Source: an uncultured Clostridia bacterium (GTDB taxonomy: Bacteria; Bacillota; Clostridia; Oscillospirales; Oscillospiraceae). From it: a DNA stretch of 5,823 nt. Positions 1-4,554 of the stretch are shown here, one piece after another. Both the position numbers and the translations under genes were made by a program. The notes under the pieces were generated by a model. That model was not told the DNA's origin and did not search any database. It saw nothing but the letters and a program-made list of their open reading frames with translations. Each line of letters starts with the position of its first letter. The stretch's first letter is position 1. The stretch covers positions 1 to 5,823 of the forward strand of contig CAMWQV010000155.1 of the NCBI GenBank assembly GCA_947176425.1. The letters are read 5' to 3'.

Positions 1-751
1 TGATATTTCCTTTCTCCGTCTGGATGCCGCGCCGCTCCATCTGGCTGGCGGCTGGCCCCATATGGATGCTGGGGATTTTCTCAATACCCTGCCGCTTGTA
101 ACTGCGGTGGTCAATGCGTTCTAATCTGCCAGCGGTTTCCAACGCCCGATTCGCGTATGTAGCCCAAGCCGTTCGCCACTTTTCGGCGTTATCACGATGG
201 TTCCAGTTGGTAGTATCCTCCCGATGGTTTTTCCAGCCGCCTTTGCCGTCTGGGATGCGCTCCCCATGCCCGTCCAGGTCGTAAACCTTCCGGCACTTGG
301 CTCCCCATTTCCCATCTTCATGCAATGGTCGGATTGTAAGCATGATATGGGCATGAGGATTGCCGTCACCTTTGTCATGAATTGCAAAATCGGCACACAT
401 CCCAGCGTCCACAAAATTGTCTTTGACGAAGGTTCGGACAAGGTTCAACTGCTCCGCTGGTGACAGTTCTACAGGCAGGGCAACCTCAATATCACGGGCA
501 AGCTGGGCGTTGCTGGATTTCTCGATTTGCTCCACGCTGTTCCAGAGCGTTTCCCGGTCTGCGAACTCTGGCGGGGCGTGGGCGGGCAGCATGATTTCCG
601 TATGTACGATGCCGTCTTTATGTGTGTAGTCATGGGTCATACCGTCCCATTCATTTGTCAGCTTCTCGCCGCTCCGGTAGGCGGCAGCGGCAACAGCAGA
701 GCGTCCAACACTCCGCTTGATAATCTGAATGGAGCAGTGGAATATTGCGAT
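1..751 (-). CDS. MobA/MobL family (MOBQ) relaxase, N-terminal part, runs off left edge
   Basis: This is the DNA-nicking and strand-transfer enzyme of a mobilizable element. It cuts oriT and stays covalently bound to the 5' end. The frame is open for 250 codons to the window edge. Counting from the conserved IAIFHCSIQI start, Tyr25 in AAAAYRSGEKL sits where the catalytic tyrosine of RSF1010/R1162 MobA lies. The metal-binding histidines are seen at 125, 133 and 135 (FAIHDKGDGNPHAHIML). Downstream motifs typical of Firmicute MobL follow (KWGAKCRKVYDLD, REDTTNWN, IDHRSY). The C-terminal part is outside the window. Start choice: the codon at 751 is ATC, but AGGAGG lies exactly 8 bases upstream and the family begins here. 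The nearest in-frame ATG is at 808; it would add 19 residues (MGAAAPKPLTLFLKKEDDS), has no visible ribosome binding site, and would probably be picked by gene callers. Relaxase identity is near certain; the start is not. Confidence 0.93.
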   Translation of the reverse strand, partial: MAIFHCSIQIIKRSVGRSAVAAAAYRSGEKLTNEWDGMTHDYTHKDGIVHTEIMLPAHAPPEFADRETLWNSVEQIEKSSNAQLARDIEVALPVELSPAEQLNLVRTFVKDNFVDAGMCADFAIHDKGDGNPHAHIMLTIRPLHEDGKWGAKCRKVYDLDGHGERIPDGKGGWKNHREDTTNWNHRDNAEKWRTAWATYANRALETAGRLERIDHRSYKRQGIEKIPSIHMGPAASQMERRGIQTEKGNI

Positions 752-758
752 AGAATCA

Positions 759-768
759 TCCTCCTTTT
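759..768 (-). promoter_or_regulatory. Ribosome binding site of the relaxase
   Basis: On the minus strand the bases AAAAGGAGGA precede the conserved relaxase start. The AGGAGG core ends 8 bases before the ATC codon at 751, which is ideal spacing. This site decides in favour of the family-typical start over the ATG at 808. An ATG at 759-757 overlaps the site but is out of frame with the relaxase. Confidence 0.8.
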
Positions 769-837
769 TGAGAAACAGGGTCAGGGGTTTGGGGGCGGCA
801 GCACCCATCGCGGTCGAAGAACGCAACAGCCCCCGGC

Positions 838-885
838 AGGGCGCACACACCGGAACGGTGTATAAGTGCGCAATTCTCCGAATTG
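838..885 (+). other. Probable origin of transfer (oriT), MOBQ / RSF1010-pGO1 type
   Basis: The perfect inverted repeat ACACCG-GAA-CGGTGT (847-861) is followed by ATAAGTGCGC (862-871). From memory, oriT of staphylococcal pGO1/pSK41 has the same plan: an inverted repeat with a GAA loop, then ATAAGTGCG|CCCT. RSF1010-type plasmids share the same nic core. By analogy the nick would fall between 870 and 871 on the plus strand, although the bases after it are CAATT rather than CCCT. A second perfect hairpin, CAATTC-TCC-GAATTG (871-885), begins at that point. The outer arms GCGCAC (841-846) and GTGCGC (866-871) can also pair. The site lies between the DUF3847-type gene and its relaxase, the usual place for a cis-acting mobilization site. 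With a plus-strand nick the relaxase gene would enter the recipient last. Confidence 0.75.
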
Positions 886-886
886 A

Positions 887-1162
887 CTATCCCTTATCCT
901 CAGTTTCCAGCATCTTTTCTTCCAATTCCCGCACTCCCGGCAGATGGGAAACTTCAATCAGAAATTCCTTGACAACTTCGCTCTCTGTGCCGATAATGGC
1001 AGGAAACACACCCTCCAAAATTGCGCCGTGTACGATCAGCCGATGGTTCCGGGCGCGGCGTTCCTCATTACGGATGCGGTTCAGCAAAATCTTCTGCCGG
1101 TTTTGAAGCTGACAGATTTCTTTTTCCGCCTGGGCCTTTTGCGCTTCTAGCGATTTGCTCAT
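887..1162 (-). CDS. DUF3847-type small mobilization-associated protein
   Basis: This 91-residue, highly charged protein is encoded immediately upstream of oriT and the relaxase. Residues 3-38 form a likely coiled coil rich in Gln, Glu, Lys and Arg. They are followed by NRIRNEERRARNHRLIVHGAILEG (residues 28-51), whose RxxRNHRLIxxGxxLE pattern I associate with the DUF3847 family found beside MobA/MobL relaxases. The C-terminal half is acidic (EVVKEFLIEV and EELEEKMLETEDKG-like). A role as a MobC-like accessory that binds oriT or helps the relaxase is inferred from size, charge and position; no function is established in the family that I know of. The ATG at 1162 is preceded by AAAGGGGGTGA at suitable distance. 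The TAG stop at 887-889 is in the same frame as the relaxase, with no other stop between them. Family assignment is from memory of the motif. Confidence 0.82.
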   Translation of the reverse strand: MSKSLEAQKAQAEKEICQLQNRQKILLNRIRNEERRARNHRLIVHGAILEGVFPAIIGTESEVVKEFLIEVSHLPGVRELEEKMLETEDKG

Positions 1163-1187
1163 GCAAGTATCACCCCCTTTAACGTGA

Positions 1188-1220
1188 GAGGGACAAGCAG
1201 CGCGAAACTGCCTGTCCCTC
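1188..1220. repeat. Inverted repeat / hairpin in the 5' leader of the DUF3847-type gene
   Basis: Arms GAGGGACA (1188-1195) and TGTCCCTC (1213-1220) are perfect complements. After one mismatched pair the stem continues with GCAG (1197-1200) and CTGC (1208-1211), closing a 7-base loop CGCGAAA. There is no T-run on either strand, so it is not a standard terminator. It sits between the sigma-like gene and the DUF3847-type gene, about 25 bases upstream of the latter's start codon, and could be an mRNA processing or stability element or a binding site. The rest of 1163-1265 shows nothing I can name. Confidence 0.6.
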
Positions 1221-1265
1221 CGTTGATAGAGCTATTGCCCCTCACCATATAGCCATCTTAGACGG

Positions 1266-1679
1266 TCAATCGTGGGGTAGGTTTTTGTAAAATTTGCGGA
1301 AAATTTTTTGGACTGCCATTATAGAGTCTCGCACGGCATACTTAGAACAGCCGCAAATCTTTCCGACTTCCTCGTAGCTGTACTCATAAAGCACATGGAG
1401 CAGAAAACGCTCCCGCTGTTTTTCAGTGCAGAGCGCCAGTACCGCAAGAATTTCCTCACGGGTTTCCATGCGGCAAACGTACTCTTCCGGCGTTTCACGG
1501 TAGGGCAAACGGCCTTCGATGGCAATTATGTACTCGTCATAGCCGCGCCAATCCCAACAATCCCGTTCCTCACGGTAGAGACTCCGGCTCTTGCGTTTAG
1601 ACAGTTCCAAGAACTCGCCGATATCCGCAGCTTCTGCGTAGGATGCAATACGCTTTCCGCGTTTGAAAGCAATACCCAT
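1266..1679 (-). CDS. Sigma-70 region 4-like helix-turn-helix protein of a mobile element
   Basis: This 137-residue protein ends in a sigma-70 region 4-like DNA-binding domain. At about residues 74-132, LALCTEKQRERFLLHVLYEYSYEEVGKICGCSKYAVRDSIMAVQKIFRKF shows the EKQRERF helix, the turn SYEEVGKICGCSKYAVRDSI and a basic C-terminal helix. The N-terminal half is Arg/Lys-rich (FKRGKRIASYAEAADI, LSKRKSRSLYREERDCWDWRGYDEYI) and does not look like a normal sigma region 2, so it may be a regulator rather than a true sigma factor. Such small sigma-like proteins are common next to mobilization genes in conjugative and mobilizable elements of Clostridia. The ATG at 1679 has AAAGGA about 9 bases upstream. 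It is first in line before the DUF3847-type and relaxase genes and probably controls them or shares their transcript; both points are inference. Confidence 0.85.
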   Translation of the reverse strand: MGIAFKRGKRIASYAEAADIGEFLELSKRKSRSLYREERDCWDWRGYDEYIIAIEGRLPYRETPEEYVCRMETREEILAVLALCTEKQRERFLLHVLYEYSYEEVGKICGCSKYAVRDSIMAVQKIFRKFYKNLPHD

Positions 1680-1694
1680 CTTTCAAATTCCTTT

Positions 1695-1718
1695 CGTTCA
1701 GATTTGCAGGTCTGAACG
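1695..1718. repeat. Inverted repeat just upstream of the sigma-like gene
   Basis: Perfect 8-base arms CGTTCAGA (1695-1702) and TCTGAACG (1711-1718) flank an 8-base spacer. On the minus strand the repeat ends directly before the AAAGGA ribosome binding site of the sigma-like gene. It could be an operator for autoregulation or an mRNA hairpin that affects translation start. Nothing in the sequence decides between these. Confidence 0.5.
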
Positions 1719-1765
1719 GAGGGGGCGGGGAGCGGCACCGGGGCCAGAGTGATCGGCCTGGAAAT

Positions 1766-1802
1766 ACAAAAGCACCCGGACAGCACAAGGCCGTTCGAGT
1801 GC
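1766..1802 (-). terminator. Intrinsic terminator / possible attenuator before the sigma-like gene
   Basis: On the minus strand GCACTCGAACGG (1802-1791) pairs with CTGTCCGGGTGC (1783-1772) with one mismatch and two G-U pairs around a 7-base loop. TTTTGT follows (1771-1766). It lies between the 19-codon leader ORF and the sigma-like gene, so read-through would be required for expression from the upstream promoter. A TATAAT sequence lies just upstream (1818-1813, minus strand), but I see no good -35 for it. Confidence 0.65.
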
Positions 1803-1865
1803 AGGTAATAGCATTATAATTCGTCAAGAAGCGACATTTTTCGCAAATGCAGATGGAGTGCGCCG

Positions 1866-1925
1866 CTACAGGGGACAGGCTTTTTTTAACAAGTGATCAA
1901 TCCAATTTTGACATCGCAGCCACAT
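1866..1925 (-). CDS. Small leader ORF, 19 residues
   Basis: The ATG at 1925 follows a perfect AGGAGG (1939-1934) by 8 bases and opens a 19-codon frame, MWLRCQNWIDHLLKKACPL, ending in TAG. It is not a recognised protein. It has two Trp, two Cys and a short Leu-Lys stretch, with no clear signal peptide. The AGGAGG lies in the 10-base loop of a hairpin whose arms are GGCGGCA (1949-1943) and TGCCGTC (1932-1926), so ribosome access may be regulated. The ORF sits after one intrinsic terminator and before another, upstream of the sigma-like and mobilization genes. That is the position expected of a leader peptide whose translation affects expression of what follows. The ORF and ribosome binding site are seen; the role is inference. 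A longer frame in another register (1897-2088) overlaps its beginning. Confidence 0.5.
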   Translation of the reverse strand: MWLRCQNWIDHLLKKACPL

Positions 1926-1949
1926 GACGGCACCCTCCTATATGCCGCC
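1926..1949 (-). promoter_or_regulatory. Hairpin with the ribosome binding site of the leader ORF in its loop
   Basis: The arms GGCGGCA and TGCCGTC form a 7-bp stem with one G-U pair. The 10-base loop TATAGGAGGG contains the complete AGGAGG of the 19-codon ORF, and the start codon follows the 3' arm directly. Confidence 0.55.
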
Positions 1950-1959
1950 TGCTGGTCAT

Positions 1960-1994
1960 AAAAAGCGGCGGCTTTGATTTCTCAAAACCGCCGC
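1960..1994 (-). terminator. Strong intrinsic terminator in the leader region
   Basis: On the minus strand GCGGCGGUUUUGA (1994-1982) pairs over 13 bp with UCAAAGCCGCCGC (1977-1965), with one U-G pair and a GAAA tetraloop (1981-1978). UUUUU follows (1964-1960). It ends a transcript of about 100 bases from the promoter at 2070-2098. Its 5' arm can instead pair with an upstream segment at 2034-2044, so it could be conditional. Confidence 0.85.
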
Positions 1995-2026
1995 ATAGAA
2001 AAGATATTTTAGCATGGGAAAAGGCT

Positions 2027-2065
2027 CTGCCCAGCAGCGGTTTTTTCTTTTCTGCCGCTGGGCAG
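2027..2065 (-). promoter_or_regulatory. 5' leader hairpin that competes with an antiterminator helix
   Basis: Arms CTGCCCAGC (2027-2035) and GCTGGGCAG (2057-2065) are perfect 9-base complements. GCGG and CCGC on the inner side can extend the stem with a bulge. On the minus strand there is only a weak, displaced T-run after it, so I do not call it a terminator. It begins at the predicted transcription start. Its 3' arm overlaps minus-strand AAAACCGCTGC (2044-2034), which could pair with GCGGCGGTTTT (1994-1984) of the next terminator. Confidence 0.6.
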
Positions 2066-2069
2066 ATAA

Positions 2070-2098
2070 AATATAAATGTAATTCCATTTGCCCTCAA
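2070..2098 (-). promoter_or_regulatory. Sigma-A-type promoter of the leader and mobilization genes
   Basis: Minus-strand TTGAGG (2098-2093) and TATATT (2075-2070) are separated by exactly 17 bases and lie in AT-rich DNA. The predicted start near 2063 falls at the foot of the leader hairpin. No other -35/-10 pair of this quality is visible upstream of the sigma-like gene. Confidence 0.55.
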
Positions 2099-2134
2099 TA
2101 TATCAAAATCAGCTTACAATCAGGTGAATTTCCG

Positions 2135-2150
2135 CTTACATTTTTGTAAG
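2135..2150. promoter_or_regulatory. Palindrome resembling a BceR-type response-regulator box
   Basis: CTTACA-TTTT-TGTAAG is a perfect 16-base palindrome. Its core TTACA-N4-TGTAA agrees with the TNACA-N4-TGTAA consensus I recall for BceR-like regulators of antimicrobial-peptide transporter operons. It is centred about 80 bases upstream of the predicted start at 2063. A further GCTTACA lies 22 bases away at 2112-2118, as a direct repeat of the left half. No regulator gene is in the window, so function is inference. Confidence 0.4.
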
Positions 2151-2154
2151 GCAG

Positions 2155-2187
2155 AAAAATGGCAGGCAACTTAAAGTCACCTGCCAT
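2155..2187 (-). terminator. Intrinsic terminator of the ABC permease operon
   Basis: On the minus strand ATGGCAGG (2187-2180) pairs with CCTGCCAT (2166-2159), with an inner ACTT/AAGT pairing, and runs into TTTTT (2159-2155). It begins 11 bases after the permease stop codon. Confidence 0.88.
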
Positions 2188-2198
2188 AATTTTCGTAC

Positions 2199-4541
2199 TT
2201 ATTGTGCGCTGATATTTTCAACGATAGACATTCTCTGCAATCGTTTTGCTGGTTCTCTAACCGCCAAAAGAGAAGTCAACAGAACAATAGCGATTATGAA
2301 TATAAGAGGGATGAACGGAACATTCCATGCTGTTCTCCAAATGTTTGTTATTAGGCTTACATAGATAACCCAGTGCATGGGAAGTCCGACGATACAGCCC
2401 CAAATCACTCCGTTTGTCGCGTAGGTTCCTGCTTCTGCGATTATCATTTTTACAAGCTGGCGGTCACTCATTCCAATCGCTCGCATACCCCCGTATTCTT
2501 TCATTTTTGCAGCCACCCCCATACTGATTGTGTTCATAATATGGAAAATTGTAATCGCAACTATAATGGACAGAAAACCATACACAAGGACAGCAAATGT
2601 ATGGTACAGATTTCTTTGTTGCTGAATCTGTAAAAGACTGTCTGAAAATATTACGCCGCCATTGGAAAATATGCTTTCGATTGCTTTTACATCTTCATTG
2701 GAAGCGTTGCTCTCAAACTGAATGTCGATAATGGTATAGCCAGTTTCACCAGTTAGAGCGGTAAAAGTCGCTTCTGAACAGAAAAAGGTTTCCGTTCCCT
2801 CTACACGGGCTAAAGGACTGTCAGATAAAATCCCTGCAACTGTGACAGTCTGTGACCTATCGTTGATAGTCAAGGTTATATTGTCGCCAACTTGCACATC
2901 AATATTTTCTGTCTGTACAAACAATACTTGATTTTCCTGTTGCATGACTGTCTCTATGGAACCAACTACCAAAGAGTCCGCTGCCCATTGAAATTGATTT
3001 TCTTCATAGGAAATAAGATTTGCATGATAGCTTTTCCCGCTATTTCCTGCCGGGACATCATAAGCAAACATACGCCCATAGGCCCGCTTGACAACATCAT
3101 TTTGCTTAATCTGCTCTAACAGTTCCTTGCTAATCGAGCAAGTATTCGCTTCGCTTGCTATGGATAATTCCGGCGTATATACCGGGGGCACAAAAGCATT
3201 TTTCATAAAATCAACAAGGGTAGTGAACGTGAGGAATAACGTAATACAGACCGCAAATGCCCCTGACATTAAAATGTAATTCCGTTTCTTTGCTTTTGCA
3301 TGATGAATACCTAATGCAGTTTCAATCTTAAAAGCCTTTGTGTTTGCCGCTTTACGGAATGAAGCCGTCTGTTCGGCATTTCCCGATACGGCGGTAAGAG
3401 GGGATACTTTCGCTGCTCTTTTTGCCGGAGAGCGGGCGGCAAGTAAAACGGTCAACAGTCCTAACAAAACACTTGCGATTACACTAATCCAACTTATACC
3501 CCAAATCGGCATAGACGAAAACCATTGAGGATTCATTACCCGCATAGTAGCAGACAAAATCCAGACAATCACTACCGAGAATATAATTCCAATAGGTATA
3601 GATGTTTTGCACCAATACAATCCTTCTAAACGCACAAATCGCATGATCTGTCTTTTCGTTGCGCCTAAGCAACGGAGCATACCAAAAAATTCCGTCCGCT
3701 CTGCGACATTACTGTTTAGACTGCTTGAAATCATCAGAATGCAGGTCAGCATAACGATAACAGAGAGAATCAAGGCTACCAGATAAATCTGATTTATACC
3801 TGTTTTCCCCTCTACTTGTCCTTGTATACTCAAAAGAGGGATATTCCCGGTTATCTGTTCATCGGACAGATGATTGCTTGCTTTTATATCATTGAATGTA
3901 TCCGGTATATTACATAAATCTGAAAATTGAACAACATAACTTTCATTAGCGTCAGGAACAGCAAGCGTTCCTAATCCCACTGGTGTCATTACTGCAATCG
4001 GAGTATCTCCGGCAATCAAGCGTGGGGTTTCAGTATCATCTAAAAATCCAACCACCAGATAGTCCGCTGCAGTTCCGTCTGGCTTGTATATTTCAATCGT
4101 TTCATTCAACGTAACAGAAGCCGTATTCTTGAACGAAGAAGATACTGCAATCTCGCTTGGAGCGTCTGGATATTCTCCCTCTGCAATTCCATTCAGAAAT
4201 ATATCCTCAAAAACACGCCTATCCTGTGCGCTGACAGAAATATATTGTCCTTTCATAGAATATCCTGCGCTGGAAGAAACCGTATTGTGCCACCCGGCAG
4301 TCACTACCTCTGGCCGTGCCGAAATAAAGGAAGCCGTTTGCGTATCAATAGAACGAAACTCATAATGCCAGTTTCCGCTTTCCTCCATTTGATGTCGTGT
4401 AACACCCTGTAAATACATATCAGCCAGCCCAAACATGACAGCAACTAAAAGAACCGCAAGAGTAATACAAATACGGGTCATTTTGCTTTGTCTATGGTGG
4501 ATCTTTGCAGATATGGGAACAAGTTTAAGATAATGTTTCAT
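2199..4541 (-). CDS. FtsX/MacB-type ABC transporter permease (second of a tandem pair)
   Basis: This 780-residue membrane subunit belongs to the FtsX/SalY-type permeases, which move peptides, lipids or antibiotics or sense envelope stress with a separate ATPase. Membrane segments are seen at about 24-44, 252-275, 314-332, 349-370, 423-443, 649-670, 706-731 and 742-761. Large outside domains lie at about 45-248 and 450-645. Each half carries the cytoplasmic FtsX signature (ERTEFFGMLRCLGATKRQI near 282; KMKEYGGMRAIGMSDRQL near 679). Two cysteines of the second outside domain (Cys468, Cys588) are shared with the neighbouring paralogue. The start at 4541 has AGAGGA close upstream. The earlier possible start at 4613 would overlap the previous gene by 59 bases and lacks support. 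It follows the first permease after 13 bases and is closed by its own terminator. Substrate unknown. Confidence 0.93.
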   Translation of the reverse strand: MKHYLKLVPISAKIHHRQSKMTRICITLAVLLVAVMFGLADMYLQGVTRHQMEESGNWHYEFRSIDTQTASFISARPEVVTAGWHNTVSSSAGYSMKGQYISVSAQDRRVFEDIFLNGIAEGEYPDAPSEIAVSSSFKNTASVTLNETIEIYKPDGTAADYLVVGFLDDTETPRLIAGDTPIAVMTPVGLGTLAVPDANESYVVQFSDLCNIPDTFNDIKASNHLSDEQITGNIPLLSIQGQVEGKTGINQIYLVALILSVIVMLTCILMISSSLNSNVAERTEFFGMLRCLGATKRQIMRFVRLEGLYWCKTSIPIGIIFSVVIVWILSATMRVMNPQWFSSMPIWGISWISVIASVLLGLLTVLLAARSPAKRAAKVSPLTAVSGNAEQTASFRKAANTKAFKIETALGIHHAKAKKRNYILMSGAFAVCITLFLTFTTLVDFMKNAFVPPVYTPELSIASEANTCSISKELLEQIKQNDVVKRAYGRMFAYDVPAGNSGKSYHANLISYEENQFQWAADSLVVGSIETVMQQENQVLFVQTENIDVQVGDNITLTINDRSQTVTVAGILSDSPLARVEGTETFFCSEATFTALTGETGYTIIDIQFESNASNEDVKAIESIFSNGGVIFSDSLLQIQQQRNLYHTFAVLVYGFLSIIVAITIFHIMNTISMGVAAKMKEYGGMRAIGMSDRQLVKMIIAEAGTYATNGVIWGCIVGLPMHWVIYVSLITNIWRTAWNVPFIPLIFIIAIVLLTSLLAVREPAKRLQRMSIVENISAQ

Positions 4542-4554
4542 TTGCGATTCCTCT

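Noticed and set aside
121..865. Frames on both strands overlapping the relaxase
   Set aside because: The relaxase frame is continuous and carries conserved catalytic residues, so the others are shadows.
1319..1827. Several minus- and plus-strand frames over the sigma-like gene and its leader
   Set aside because: They are shadows in other frames with Pro/Arg-rich or low-complexity products. The frame at 1266-1679 gives a recognisable helix-turn-helix protein.
2027..2065. Reading the CTGCCCAGC hairpin as a terminator
   Set aside because: Neither strand has a T-run directly after the stem. The T-rich stretch is in the loop, and the minus-strand TTTT comes only after several intervening bases.
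1897..2088. A 63-codon minus-strand frame from ATG 2088 spanning the leader hairpins, with a weak GAGGG close before it
   Set aside because: It lies across promoter, hairpin and terminator signals that explain the sequence better, its -10 would be inside the frame, and the product resembles no family I know. It remains possible that its translation modulates the attenuator and the start of the 19-codon ORF.
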